DNA of 64,000 bases from Ciona intestinalis (Eukaryota > Chordata > Ascidiacea > Phlebobranchia > Cionidae): positions 503,258-567,257 of the forward strand of contig NW_004190416.2 of the NCBI RefSeq assembly GCF_000224145.3, given 5' to 3'. The translations under genes were made by a program, and so were the position numbers. Below the pieces are notes generated by a model. The model had not been told where the DNA came from, did no database searches, and saw only the letters and a program-made list of their open reading frames with translations. Of the stretch, positions 1 through 12,579 are shown one piece after another. Position 1 is the stretch's first letter; the number at the start of each line of letters is the position of its first letter.

Positions 1-110
1 AATCGTATTTTGTCCCTAGCAACCATATTTTGTCCCTAGCAACGGCATTTTAACCGTATTTTGTCCCTAGCAACCATATAATTTGTCTCTAGCAATTCTT
101 TTTGCTTGTT
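1..110. repeat. short tandem repeat, about 22-bp unit
   Basis: The word TTTTGTCCCTAGCAACCAT recurs about four times with small changes. It is a degenerate minisatellite running off the left edge of the window, so its full length is unknown. No coding signal is seen. Confidence 0.75.
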
Positions 111-234
111 GTGTTGTACAGATTGTCTGATACTGATCATAGTTTTAATCCAAACCTGACGTCAGTTATTCCTCACTTTTTTCGTCCACCGCAACAACGC
201 TTCTCTTTTATTAAGTTACGACTAAGAAGAATAC

Positions 235-440
235 ACAACAATTAAAGGCAAATTTAAACAAAATGATGCATAAAATAATTAAAAAAATAGTATAAAATAA
301 TCATAAAATTCTATAAAATATTTAATAATTGGTATGAAACAATCACAAAATAGTATGAAATAGTAAAAAATTAGTATGAAATATTCAAAAAATAGTATGA
401 AATAATGAAAAAATAGTATTAAATAATTAAAAACTCATAA
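235..440. repeat. AT-rich degenerate tandem repeat
   Basis: Units of about 20-25 bp of the type AAATAGTATGAAATAATCA follow each other through this stretch. It lies downstream of the 3' end of the minus-strand gene at 567-3468. It looks like simple AT-rich repeat DNA with no coding content. Confidence 0.65.
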
Positions 441-566
441 AAATTCTCGCTGTTTCATGTATATGACTCTTTTAAACAACAGTTAAATTATTTCTTTTCG
501 AAATGTAACTTCAAACATTACAAATTACATTGGCAATCAAACAACTTTATTGACACTTTGGTTTCT

Positions 567-3468
567 TTATGTTAGGATGGTTTTATTATGATCAAGCTGT
601 ACCAAGCAAATTGCGATTTTGTTTAAATGCAATGTTTTTTCCGTACCTGCCAACCCAGTTATAGAACGCTTATAATATCTTAAAGCGGTTTCAAAATCTT
701 CAAGTGTGAAATAACAATGAGCAATATTTGTTAAACAATCAGTAACAAGACATGTGTTTGTTGGTAAACTTTGCAAGTCACTCAGAACATCTTCATAAAC
801 TTGAAGAGCATTTTTTACTTCCCCCACCTGAAACAAGCAATGCGCTCTCCCATTTTTACATTGAGTTACTTTATCAGCTACATACATTTCAGACAGTTCA
901 AGCCCCAAGTTATACTTGACCAAGGCGCGCTCGTATTCTTTTAACTTATACAAAGCCCCTGCCATGTTTAAAATACAATCCACTCTTTTATCCACCAGAG
1001 TCCAACTTGAGTTTAAATCTTCAGAAAGAAATTGCATTTCTTTATCAAGGAACTCCAAAGATTGTTCAAACTTGCCAAGCTTGTAGAAAGCGATTGAAAT
1101 ATTCTCTGTGCAATTAATTTTCATATTATTACAATTCCCCATTCTGTCCAGTCCTTCCAGCTCATGTTTATGTTGAACAATTGAATCTTCATATCTCTCA
1201 AGTTTATAAAGGCATCTCCCAATGGAGCGTTGGCAATTCACAATCTCCATTAAACCTTTAGGAAACTTCTCCAATCTCTGCTGTAACTCATATTCACATT
1301 CCTTCAATGCATCTTCAAACCTGCCAAGATGGAAGAGACAATCATAGATAACACAAGTCCAAACTAGATCCTTGGAAACTTCTTCTTTTTTTCTAATCTC
1401 TTCTCTCATATACTCACACTTTGTTAAAACCTTGGTATACTGGTTGAAGTAATACAGAATAGCGATTTCCACATCTTGCCCAACTTTCCGCATGCTCATA
1501 TCTGCAGTTATGCTTCTTTCTTTCATGGATTGCTGAAGGCAGAAAGCAATTGTGAAGTAATTAACGATATCGTCGAGTTTAACAATCTCAGTCAAATCTT
1601 CTTCCCCTTCTGTTGCATTAAACCCAGCTTTCATAACCACTGAGTCGCTCTGACCATCATTTTTTAAGTAAACTTTCAATCTAACCTCACAGGCTACAGC
1701 CACAGCGTAGTTAAGATTATGCTCAGCTTCTTGGGAGATGATTCCTCTGTTTCTTAGTTCAGATATAATCCCGAAACAGGAGCATGTTTTCAGCCCATAG
1801 TATCTGCCAAGAGTAGAAACAAACAAAGTCACACTTCTGTAGACAACTTTCTTTGCATTGATCCTCTTTGTCGCATGCACGTTTGGAAGGGTATTGAACA
1901 CTGAAAACGCACGAAACTCTTCTGTCATCAACATCATTTGATCCCGGGAGTCGTCATCGGCGTTGGAGGCGAGATGGGACTCTACTCCATCTTGAAACAA
2001 AGCATAAACATCTCCATCACCAGCAACAAAGCATGTTACAGTCAATATATCAGCAAGGTGGTAACCATTTTTCAAATCCACATCTTTCTCTAAATATTCC
2101 AACATCAGTGAAACCGGTTTAATCAACTCTGTTTTCCAAGGTTTGCCTTCTGTCTCCTGAAATCTTCCAAACGGGGTTTTAGAAGCATGAGGCATGAAAC
2201 CATCGCAACATACACCATGAGGGGTATGAACATCAAAGAACCAATCCCCATTATCTGCTAGGAAGTTGTTCAGTGAAGGCACTGCAACAGTTGGTATAAT
2301 GGTTTCACCCACATTTGCAACAGCTATCTGAAAGAGTGCTGTAAACCATCTGAAATATTCCAATATTTCCTCATAATCTTCTCTACACTGCACACCATCC
2401 TCAAGCAGGATAACGCTCTCAAAATCTGAGTATGGCGTCACTTCTTCTCGTGCCAATGAACCTAAGCCAACATGGGCCCACTTGCAAGGGGCTTCACCTA
2501 ATATGAGAACAATTTCTTTGGAAATCATTTCCATAATCGCTCGATATTGTTCCGATATTCTTCCCTGCAGTTCCCGAATGAATAAATATTTTTCCATCTC
2601 CCTTTCATGATCAGATCCTTGGTTCCCCATCTTCTCTAACTCTATTTTACACATCTCTCTCATCTCTTGAATCTTCAACTTTGCAATGCTCCCAAGCTCC
2701 ACTAGATCCTTGCTTCTCTTTGCTCCAGATGCTGCAACAACATCACTACAAAGATGAACCAGATCTTCCCGCATTTCTCGCTCGTTGTCAGGATGCCTTG
2801 AAATAGCTGCGTTGACCAACACAGCAGCTTGAACCAGACATATCTTGTCGGGACTTCGACCAAAATACAGGAGAGCGAGTTTATGTAATAGTTTGGCAGT
2901 TTCTTTCGGATTTTTCTCAATTCCTTTCTCATTACAAAGTTTTTTAATCTCACCAGCAATTTCTGCTTCATTCTGAATTGAAGCACCTGAAAATAACAAA
3001 TAAAATAAATAAGCAGTAAGCCTGGGACAAAAATTGGGAGAAAACATGGTCAAAAATTAATAGATATTTTGTTGACATTTCTAGAAAGCTGTTATATTTT
3101 GTGTGGCTAATAATTTGGACAGCCCATTAGTCACTACTGGGTTGGAGCAATTGTCCTTAAGTGTCTTGCCCAAGGACACGAACGTCCACAACGGTAAAAA
3201 ACGACGAGTCTTAAACCCATTACCTCTGGGTTACAGGCAGACGCGCTAACCAACTGTGTTATCGCGCTGGGCAAATCTTACACAATGACAATCACATAGA
3301 CACAAAAGAAAAGAAATTATTAGTTGCTTTAAATTTATTTTATTAACTTAGATTTTTTAATAATATAAATTTTGATTACAGAAAGAATTCTGGTTACAAG
3401 ATTCTAAAACTGACAAAAATCACAGCAAAGTAAAGAACTGTACCTTGATTTTGTTTCTTAGCTGACAT
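567..3468 (-). CDS. nucleotidyltransferase-like (DUF294/GlnD-type motif) plus TPR protein
   Basis: Two-exon model: exon 1 at 3444-3468 (ATG at 3468, reading MSAKKQNQ) joined to exon 2 at 567-2986, about 814 residues. The donor GTACAG and the acceptor TTATTTTCAG keep the frame, so the in-frame ATG at 3053 lies in the intron and is not the start. Around residues 184-198 stands GSLAREEVTPYSDFE, which matches the G-S-x-x-R-x-E-x-T-x-x-S-D-x-(D/E) metal and nucleotide-binding signature of GlnD/DUF294 nucleotidyltransferases. From about residue 545 to 800 there are five or six helical repeats with TPR spacing (for example ALYKLKEYERALVKYN and AHCYFTLEDFETALRYY). This architecture suggests an enzyme-like head on a protein-binding scaffold. 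Substrate and partners are unknown, and the second acidic position is Glu rather than Asp. An AATAAA signal lies at 546-551 (minus strand), 16-21 bases past the stop. Confidence 0.82.
3121..3272 (-). mobile_element. tRNA-derived SINE, in intron 1 of the nucleotidyltransferase-TPR gene
   Basis: Read on the minus strand it begins with a tRNA-like head, with box A GTTGGTTAGCGCG and a degenerate box B near GGTAATGGGTTTAAGACTC. The body shared by the other SINE copies in the window follows (TCCTTGGGCAAGACACTTAA and CTCCAACCCAGTAGTGAC). The repeat-rich 3' tail is missing. Confidence 0.85.
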
Positions 3469-5079
3469 AATTATTTTAATGACAAAATTTGTAAATTCAA
3501 GTTACATTTATAGACCTCGAATTCACCTGTTAAAATAGCAGCTTTTCAGCGGCTTACAAACAAAAAAACAAAAAACTGCAATATGTAATAACCCATAAAA
3601 AGTATGGCTTGGCCTTAAAAATGCTACAAGCATTCCAGAAAACCTTGTTCAAGTTTCCCTGAATTTTAATGCATGTACACACTTACACTTACAGCCTATT
3701 AATTCTACAATTTAATTTTTACAAATGTTTTCTTATAATAAACAATTGAACAAAGACTGTAGCGGCCAAGCTTGTTTTTATCCAACTAAATGTAAATATT
3801 TTTAACTGTAAGCGTGTTTTAACAACTGTTGTTTTGTCGTTTGTCGCTATGTTTCGTTTAAAATATTTTTAAATCTTCATTAACCTAATCGAAGAAACAA
3901 ATTAAGTCATTATATTATTATAAAGAATCACGCATATAGTCTGATTTGGTCTCCATTCCTGCCTGTCACTAGTTGCTAACCTGCGCATATAAGTATTTAT
4001 GAATATGAATTCTACAAATAAAGAAATGAATACTTCCCCCTCAGCTATGGATTGGAAAGGAACTGTATGAGGAAGTTTTCTCACAGTGACCTTTATGATG
4101 TAACAATGGATTGAAACAATAGATGATTGTGGATCACACATGGTGATTGTTTCATTTATTCAAGAACTGTTTCGGATTATGATGTAATAAAGGTTCAAAT
4201 ACACACTGTTTGGATTAAAGTTATTGGAAGTAGTTTTTTACTAATCCTAAATACTTTTAATCTTATACTGTAGTATCTGGACTTTAAACTGCATTCCTAA
4301 TATTCACTGGTCTAAAAAACCTAATATTTATTAGTATAAATATAAAAAAATCATCATTTCTAAAAATTTATCTTTTTTGTAATATTTCTCGAAGCCTTTT
4401 TTTTGAAGAAGTTTATTTAATTCCAATTATGTGTTGATTGTTTCATAACAAAACACCACCAGTAATTGTTCCTTAAACACATGCCCCTTTGTTATGCGTA
4501 TCATATGTCACAATGAAACAATTAAAAACCATGTAAACTGTGCGTCCAAATAACATTGTTTATTATCCAACCTACCTCAGAAACTTGAGATCTTTTGAAG
4601 CATTCAACCCAGGTGTTTGTTGCCAGCTTAATCATCAGACCTGTAGTAAGGGATTGACTTGTTTAGTTTACTGATAAATAACAAATTGTGGTTTTATTTT
4701 GTTATGTAGTAAGCTACTGTTTAATTAATTTTATTTCTGTTTTAATGACGGTTCGTTGTATTGAAAGATAAACAAAAGTTTGTTTTATTTAGGCTTAGCT
4801 GGCTAACCAATAATAAGTTAAATTGTAGTTTTATTTATTGGAGTTTAACATCCACACTTTTTAAGTAGCATTGTTAAATTTATTTTATCCTTGGCCTGTC
4901 ATTTTGCTACTGCTGTCATTTTGCTATTTTTTCATCTTTTTAACAAACTAATTAAAGTTATAAATTTTGTTACAGTGTTGTTTATAGATGTAAGACAGAA
5001 TGGGCACTTAATACTAATGAAACAATATTAACGATAAATCTTGAAAAATATGCAACTTAATAGAAATATTAAATAAAAC
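3469..5079. other. spacer between two divergent genes
   Basis: The first ATGs of the minus-strand nucleotidyltransferase-TPR gene and the plus-strand ankyrin gene are 1.6 kb apart, head to head. The stretch is AT-rich with scattered T runs and should hold both promoters. No TATA box, repeat family or RNA gene could be named with confidence. A 79-codon open frame at 3902-4141 (minus) lacks splice or family support. Confidence 0.5.
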
Positions 5080-8000
5080 ATGAATTGCTTAAATCAAGCT
5101 ATTGCAGAACAGAGAATACACCAGGTATGTTTAGTAATTATAGTTTTTGCATTATAAATTAAGCTACTACAAAAAATCTAAGTCTGACACATTGATTTAG
5201 TAACTAAACGATTAAAGTTTAAAGCGAGATACCGCTACTAAACCTTAAGGCTAATTGTAGTCACTAATTGGTTGTCTGAATTATCATCCACATAGAAAAA
5301 ATCCCACACACCATTTTTGGTAAAGTGGGCTGTGGGCACTGTTTGTTCATACGTGTGGCCTTTTATTATTACGTCAATACATACGCTCCAGTAATCGTCA
5401 CGCCATTTGGTTGTGTTGTGTGTTGTAAACCGTGACTATGACCTCTAACCACGTGACTGTGGGTTTGCATGTTAAACTGTGGGCAGATTACTTATGATAT
5501 CGTAGCGAACGCACGTAAATACAAAACTGCTACAATAGTAAAACACTTGTGTTATATTTTCAAAAGTTGCCCCACTGCATTAAAATAAATAAGTTACATT
5601 TAATTATAATTATTACTTAGAAAAATAAAATACCTTTTACAGGTCCGTCTTCTGCTGTCACTCAATGTGAATCCAGAGTTCCGAGATCGGAAAGATCACA
5701 ACAGGACTCCATTTATTAAAGCAGCTTGTCTGTCTTGTCAAGATTCTGGATATAAGATAGCCAGGGTAAGAATTTGATTTATTTTTTCGAAAATAATTCA
5801 TGAAAATTTGAAAAAGTTTAAGACTACAGCGTTTTTATAATGATTGTAATTTAAAAGAAAACATACTGGTAATTGTTATCACATTTAATGGCCAAGAGTT
5901 AACGGGTTATGAACTACAATTGAAACAAATTCACATTTTTTTCTTATTTATAAGTTAAAACAAACTCTATATAAATGTTAAAACAAATCGCTTTATTGTT
6001 TCTACTTTAAAAATAAAATATAAAATTTGTCTACATTTCTAAATTTGGAACCTAAGGGATTACTTCTATGTTTACAGATTTTAATAAAAGTTGGTGTAAA
6101 TATGAACGCATGTGATTCAAACGACAGAACTGCTTTACATTACGCATGTGAGGGTGGGAAATGTAGCTTGGTGAAACTTTTACTCAATGAAGATGCAATT
6201 GAACTTAATAGACAGGACAAGCAAGGTGGGGGAGTTTAACTGGTTCAGCGTTCCCCTAATACTATGGGACCAAAAAAGATTTTGGAAATATTAAAAACAT
6301 TTAGTGTTTACATTGGTAAATGGAAAAAGTAGTTTGGACTTTGGAGTAAATAATTGGATACGGCTAAGCGCTCGTAAATTGGTAAATATCATCGTTGTTT
6401 AATACAATTTTATTGTTGAATTGTTGGCATGTCAAATACTGGGATTAGTATATATCTTACAAATCATAAAGATCACATACCACTCATGCTTGCTGCTATG
6501 AACAGTCATCTGATATAATCACTAACTATTACTGTACAATTCATACCATATACTGTATATAAATCTATATGGAATGCATTAACACATACTGTATAAATAT
6601 TACCTATAATACAGGGCACACTCCACTCATGCTAGCTGCTATGAATGGTCATCTAAGAGCATCTCGCATGACAGTGTTGAGGTTGGTTAAGTTTGATGTT
6701 GATATTGACATTCGGGACAAGAAAGGTTACACCTCCCTTCTACTTGCAATCAAAGCTCAGAATTATGAAATCGCAAACGACCTGGTCAGGTGAGGTTTCT
6801 GTGAATTTATAGGCAAATTTAAAGATAAAGTTACAAAAAATTAAGTTTTAAATGCCGTCTTGTTTATCTCTTCGACTGTGGTAACAAAGATTACAAAATT
6901 AGTTTAAAAAATGATCAAAAAATATATAAAAAACAAAACTATTTTGGAGTTTCCAACACATAAAGTGTTAAGGTCTTAGTCTTACATTTGAGATACAGCA
7001 GGGGCCTTATGTTAGCCACAGTTGGCCCTTATCCTACTATCTACTGAGATTTAAATATTATTGATTCCCCCCAGGTATGGAAACGCATGCGCCACAATAA
7101 GAGATGGGGAGAAGTTTAGAAACGCAATGGATTGGTTAAAGCTGGGGTTGGTGGAAAGGATGAAAAGAATGGGAGTCAAGAAAAGTGAAGCAAGCAGTAG
7201 CAATGGTAGGCTGGGTGGAGACTTTTGTAGGGGATGTGAGAAAATTTTGTGTTGGTATGAGGAAATTAATATGATTGGACCCCAGTGGTCCCGTATGGGT
7301 TGTCTAAGTTGTCAGCCATATATTAAAAACAATCCCCTATTCTTCCAAAAATCACTCACAAAGTCACATACATAGTAACTTGTAATAATGATGTGTTATA
7401 ATGATTGCCACGTGAGGACCCGTAAGCATATAGTGCGTTCGGCATATCTATAAAACAATACTGTATAAAGATAACAATTAATTGTCACTAGAAAATGAGC
7501 CTACCAAGCAAACCACGATTGAGATTCCGTTATTTACCGTCACCGGCTCCGAAAATGACGCCACAGAAGCCCTCACAAAGCCTGGAACGCCGATAAAAGA
7601 TGTCACCGCCATTTCTGGGTTTCTGTTCGAACCAGACCCATATGGACACCACAGTAGGCCTCCATCGAGCGTAGTGTCGAAATTTAGTCTTGCTTCAACA
7701 CAGGTTAGTTATTAGATAAACCTGTCAAAGAATAATCTTAGTTAGAACGTTTGTTTTCAGGGAAATATCAATTTCAAGCATTGCAATACAGTTTCGTAAA
7801 CGTTTTCTGCCAATATGAAAAAACGCGGGAAAATACGTCATATTCATATTAATATTCAAAATAGTTGCAACTATTTGGGGACAAATCACTTATTAAAAAC
7901 AAAACTTCTCGCATTCCTGTGTTTCTAAGCGTGCAGAACCAAATAAAACTAAGTACTTAGAATGTAATCGACTAACGTACGTAATCTGGGGTAATAGGCC

Positions 8001-10242
8001 AACTTTGCCCCAAGTCCCAGGTACCTATGCCAGAAAACCTGACTCATACGGAATAAAATAAGCCAACAAACTCGTTAAAGACTGCAACGATATTTTAACT
8101 TTATATTCTTAGCAGATTTCCACATCGATTGATGATGGCCAAGGATTCCCGGCAAAGGATCGGCCATCAACCGGCGTGAGTTTAGCTAGTTTCGTTCCAA
8201 ATCCATCAGAAATCATACCGGAAGAGGGCGCAACAGAGCAAAAATATGCGAAACCTCGAAACTCGGCTCAAAGATCTAGAATTGGGACCGGAATGGCAAA
8301 AAAGAAGCTGCCAAGCGCGAAAGCTCAGTCGGCTAAGAATAAAATAGTCCTAGCAAACATAAACGTACCTTTCAGCGAAGAAGAGCCGTCACAATTTCGC
8401 AACAGAAACAGATTCACGTTCGTAATGCCTCCAGAAACCCCCTATACTGATACCTCTAGGAACAACCTGCACACAATACAACAACTTAAACAAATACTAC
8501 AAGACCAACGTAAAAGAAAAGTAACTCGCTCAAGCACAGCTCTTATGAGGCCTTATACAGCCGGTGCTTCACCTTCTAAACCAACCCCCACCAATGTATC
8601 TCTCCCTACACGACCCCACACCCGCGCTCAAGGTCAAGGCGCCCCATTTCGTAAACTAAAGAACGAAAAGTTCTCGAAAGGGGGAACTTCCTCTTTACTC
8701 ACCAAGACTAATTTACAACATTCACAGTCTATGACGTCATTGAATACATTGTTGACGAGGTCTGACGTATCATATGAGCCAACGACTAATTATAAACAAG
8801 CAAGGTATGACGTAACGGGTTAATTAGTTGTTGTTTTATATGACACGCCTGTCACATAAACTACGAGTCTTTGCACACACTGTTATAGCTTCAGCAGCTC
8901 GACTGCGGGCATGGGAGTGGCAACCATGGATAAATCACTTAAGTTCCCACTCACAAGGGTATAACTGACCTAACCATTCAAAAGTCATGTCAGCTTATCC
9001 ACACACTGCAATAGCATTAGCACCTCAACCCTGGGCATGGGAGTGGCAACCATGGGCAAGTCACTCAAGTTCCCAGCAACCATACTTTTCCTTTAGCAAC
9101 CATAATTTTTAATTCATAGAATAGCAATCATGACCACAATTTTAAACACCACAAAACGTCACCACCACATTACTTACAGTGCCATCGAGCAAGCCAACAA
9201 GAAACTTAAGGACTTTGTTCTCTCTCTACACCGACAGTTTCCTGTAGGTCTCCTCCCAAACGCACCGGACTAAATNNNNNNNNNNNNNNNNNNNNNNNNN
9301 NNNNNNNNNNNNNNNNNNNNNNNNNNNNNNNNNNNNNNNNNNNNNNNNNNNNNNNNNNNNNNNNNNNNNNNNNNNNNNNNNNNNNNNNNNNNNNNNNNNN
9401 NNNNNNNNNNNNNACAAAGTAACATACATGGTAACTCGTAAGCTGGCACGAGGTGTTAAACCCGTGTGATAACGACTGTCGTTTTCCGGCCACGCGAGGA
9501 TAAAGTAAGTTACATTCATTCATTCATTGGTGATGTTTTAGCAGCATATATGTTGTCTTTATGAACATCCTCATGCGGCATGTCAACGACAATCGTTTTT
9601 TATAACACGGGTGTTTTGCTTCATACACATCATGCCAGCTTACAAGTTACCACGTATGTAACTTATTTATCCTCGCATGGCGGGGCAATGACAATCGTTA
9701 TAACATGGGTGTTCTGCTTCATACACATCATGCCAGCTTACAAGTTACCAAGTATGTTACTTTGGGGGTGATTGTTTTATTTTTTTCATTATTTTACGGC
9801 TGATAAGTAACACGACCCCATAAGTGACCAGTTCTGGGTTAGAGTAATTGTTGTTAAGTGTCTTGCCTAATGACACATACATCTCAGCGGTAGGAACATT
9901 TTAGTGCGCAAAACTAAAACAATACCCATGTTATAACGACTGTGGTTCCATGCAAGGATAAATAGGTTAGAATCAAACATATACACTCACAACATTTACC
10001 TTTAGGTTGTTGGTGCTGGTAGCGACAAGCCGTCTCTCAATTCTGACCAAACCACTTCCATGAGCGACCTTGCCAGCATTGTTGAGCGATCATCCATTGC
10101 ACCGAGTGAGGCAACAAGCCATAGACCAACTACAGGGAAACCTGGCCCACCTCGGGCGCGTCTTACAAGTGGGGCACGATCAATGAGGATGGGGTCTGCA
10201 AGCGGGAGGAGTTTGGGAAGCGCGTCCTCGTTTGCTCGCTGA
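5080..10242 (+). CDS. ankyrin-repeat protein with basic Ser/Thr/Pro-rich tail
   Basis: Exons, all joined in matching phase at GT-AG borders: 5080-5124, 5643-5765, 6078-6225, 6615-6789, 7075-7205, 7492-7703 and 8116 onward. Residues 1 to about 165 form four or five ankyrin repeats: VRLLLSLNVNPEFRDRKD, RTALHYACEGGKCSLVKLLL and HTPLMLAAMNGHLRAS are clear. A short helical segment follows (DWLKLGLVERMKRMGVKK), then a long disordered tail rich in Ser, Thr, Pro, Lys and Arg. The 3' end has three possibilities: exon 7 may end at the TAA at 8821-8823 (513 aa); or splice from 8811 to 10006; or splice from 8804 to 10023. The last two keep the frame and add a final Ser/Arg-rich exon ending at the TGA at 10240-10242 (588 or 580 aa). 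The similar composition of that exon favours splicing. I do not recognise a specific orthologue. Ankyrin repeats imply protein binding, so a scaffold role is an inference. Confidence 0.85.
6468..6514 (+). pseudogene. decayed partial copy of an ankyrin exon inside the preceding intron
   Basis: The stretch holding CCACTCATGCTTGCTGCTAT matches the start of real exon 4 (6615 on, CCACTCATGCTAGCTGCTAT) about 145 bp further on, and stays similar for roughly 45 bases. It lacks a good acceptor and soon diverges. It looks like the remnant of a local duplication covering the exon border. Confidence 0.65.
8880..9080. repeat. two tandem units of about 120 bp
   Basis: The word GGGCATGGGAGTGGCAACCA occurs at both ends of a unit, with similar flanks (TTATAGCTTCAGCAGCTCGACT against CAATAGCATTAGCACCTCAACC, split by small changes). 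A related fragment, GGGAGTGGCAACCATGGATG, lies near 30735. It sits in the last intron, or just past the end, of the ankyrin gene. Confidence 0.7.
9276..9413. other. assembly gap (138 N)
   Basis: A run of N. Open frames that cross it are artefacts. Confidence 1.
9416..9770. repeat. SINE-tail units, one forward and two reversed
   Basis: A roughly 97-bp unit seen many times in this window (GTAACTTGTAAGCGGGCACG, then a GTTATAACGACTGTCGTT word, then AGGATAAATAAGTTACAT). Here there is one forward copy at about 9416-9520 and two reversed units at about 9565-9765. Opposite orientations side by side suggest independent insertions or an inversion. Confidence 0.75.
9785..9975. mobile_element. rearranged SINE fragment
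   Basis: The SINE body is present in reverse (CCAGTTCTGGGTTAGAGTAA ... AAGTGTCTTGCCTAATGACAC) but is followed by a forward tail unit (CATGTTATAACGACTGTGG, GCAAGGATAAATAGGTTA). The tRNA-like head is lost. Confidence 0.6.
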
Positions 10243-10282
10243 GTTTGTTAGGATAAATAATGTTAAGAGGATAAGTATTACA

Positions 10283-10482
10283 TATATAGCAGGGTGGGGA
10301 AGATGGGACACTTGTTCCTTCTATTTTCTCGTCCCATTTGGTGGTAAACAAAGAATATTTAAAGAATTATAAAACCGTATTCTTACGACCGCTATAGACT
10401 GTTGGTAATTGTTTATTAAAACACGATCAGGAATTAGATATTATGTGCTAAAGGTGTCCCATCGTCCCTCACTCTACTATAT
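10283..10482 (-). mobile_element. MITE copy 1
   Basis: A copy of about 200 bp. Ends read AGGGTGGGGAAGATGGGACA and, inverted, GGTGTCCCAT...ACTCTACTATA. The inner words ACACGATCAGGA and TGGTAAACAAAGAA are conserved. Strand is given relative to the orientation containing TTTAGCACATAATATCC near its left end. Confidence 0.9.
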
Positions 10483-11172
10483 GGTAGGTTTTGGGGTAAG
10501 ATGGTAAAAATACAATTACAGTGTTATCTGAATTAACTTACAGCTCCGGAAAGATCAGGATTGTGATAAATACATGAAAAGGGTCATCACTTTCCATATG
10601 AACCTTTTATATTTGTTGTATTTTCACACGTCTTTTGTTTTTAATTTTATGTACTTTACCGATTTTCGTTAATGTAAACGAAAATACATAGTAAAGTTAT
10701 TCATTCATTCAATTGCAGCAATGTTTGTTATTAACTTGCAAAAGTAAAGTTGACAAAAGTAAGCGTTCGTTCGTAATACATTTAGGACCGGCAGTGGGGT
10801 TCAGTACGTATTTAATTTGCGCGCAGCTCTAATTCAATTAGTTGTAAAAATTAGCGCACATTCAAGCTGCCTATACAACGATACAGTCATCGGTCATAAA
10901 CTACGTCATCTCGTACAAAATATGACTTTATTGAGATATGCAATTGTTATGCCTTGGGGGTGTAACATACACACTAAGACGACTAAGCTATATACGATCC
11001 AACCGAGTTGTTTACCGTGTTATAATAACGTTAACTTGAAGGTATTTATTTAGCCTTAGTCAAGTTATCCATTTGCAAGGCGGATTTTGGTCTGCGTAGT
11101 TGTTTTGGTTCATAAGTAATTTGTTACTAAGTATTCATTTTAAGGCGATGAAAAAGCCATAATAACTGTGTG

Positions 11173-11362
11173 TATAGTATACTGGTGTGGAAGATGGGAC
11201 ACCTTTAGCACATATTATCCAAGTATTTTGATCGTGTTTGAAACAATTAACAATGGTCTATGGGAGTCGTGAAGATACGGTTTTATAATTCGTTGAATTG
11301 TTTACTACCAAATGGGAGAAAATAGAATGGAAAAGTCTCCCATCTTCCCCGCCCTACTATAT
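11173..11362 (+). mobile_element. MITE copy 2
   Basis: Full-length copy: GGTGTGGAAGATGGGACACC at the left, the core GATCGTGTTTGAAACAATTA, and CCCATCTTCCCCGCCCTACT at the right. Confidence 0.9.
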
Positions 11363-12016
11363 ATATTTAACTTCAAAGTCAAAGAGCAAGTTTAATGTTT
11401 AATATTGTGTGTGAGAATGTTGCTTTATCAGCCATAAGTGTATTTACTTGGTTAAGCTGTCCTATAAGAGGTACAGACTTGTTAGACTAAGAGGTACATT
11501 GGTACACAAGGCTTGTTATACCACGAGCATGCGTCAAGGTATTAGTGTTGTCGCTTTAACGGCAGACTGAACGCATACCGATCATTAGTAGCGTGTATGA
11601 GGTACTGTACCAACCGACGTTTTGAAAAATCGATGTCCATTAAATCGACTATGTGCCGCCCACTGAGTTAGGGACATAAATTATTTATTACTATTTTGCT
11701 AAGAGCCACCAAAAGTACAATAACTACGTACCGCTAATTGAGTTACATTAGCGATTTAATTTTCCCCAGAGAGAAAAAAAAAAAAAACGTGATTCGAAAT
11801 TAGGTCGAAAGATTTATGCTCGCGTAGTTATGTTTAGGTTTATGGACACAACAGATATAGCGGTTTTACCATGAAAATATAGGCGACTTCAGAAAAGGGG
11901 AATTAATATTAGATTAAATTAGTTCGAGTTCGATACGAGTAGGGCCATATAGCGATACACCACAGGAGACCAGAGGTTTAAGCTAGAATTGGATTTATCC
12001 GTTTAATACCAACACA

Positions 12017-12235
12017 TAGTAGGTTGGGGTGAGATTTGGTAGTAAATATACCAGATTGGGGTAAAACGGTACATGCTTTATTTCTTTTTTATCTTTCCTT
12101 TTGGTAGTAAACAAAGAATGAATATTTTTTTATAACAGCGTCTTTTCGCCTCTAATAAAGTGTTGTTAATTGTTAAAAACACGATCAGGAAACGAGGTAC
12201 ATTACATGATAACGGCATCCATCTTACCCCACTAA
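12017..12235 (-). mobile_element. MITE copy 3, degenerate
   Basis: Recognised by AGTAGGTTGGGGTGAGAT, TTTTGGTAGTAAACAAAGAA, AACACGATCAGGA and a weak right end, CCATCTTACCCCACTA. Both ends have decayed. Confidence 0.8.
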
Positions 12236-12579
12236 ACTTAGCGAAAATCCCGGATATTATTACGGTTTAAAAGATAGCACAAAAAATACTTTTGCACGCC
12301 CGAACTGTTTTCAAATAAGTTCAGTTGTAAACTAGGCTCATCGTCGCTATATTTAAACTGCAGAACTAACTGTACGGTTCACCCACAGCGTGCTGTGAAT
12401 GTAACATGCGAATCGTGACATGATTTATTCGTACAAACCGCATACTTGAGATTAAGCTACAGAACTGCAGTGTTACTGCATATTTAATGCAGAGAGATTA
12501 ACATACTAGCTGGAATTATACAGCACAGCGACGTTATGTTATTTGTAGCGATTTAATCCGTTAGTTGTCAATGCTACTA

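Noticed and set aside
2702-2986. 94-codon minus-strand frame beginning MLQFRMKQ
   Set aside because: Shadow frame of the real exon 2 of the nucleotidyltransferase-TPR gene.
2987-3053. ATG at 3053 as the start of the nucleotidyltransferase-TPR protein
   Set aside because: The sequence between 2987 and 3053 is intron: a good acceptor precedes GTGCTTCAATTCAG and a short upstream exon with ATG at 3468 joins it in phase.
3902-4141. 79-codon minus-strand frame in the spacer
   Set aside because: No family resemblance, no splice signals, AT-rich composition like its surroundings.
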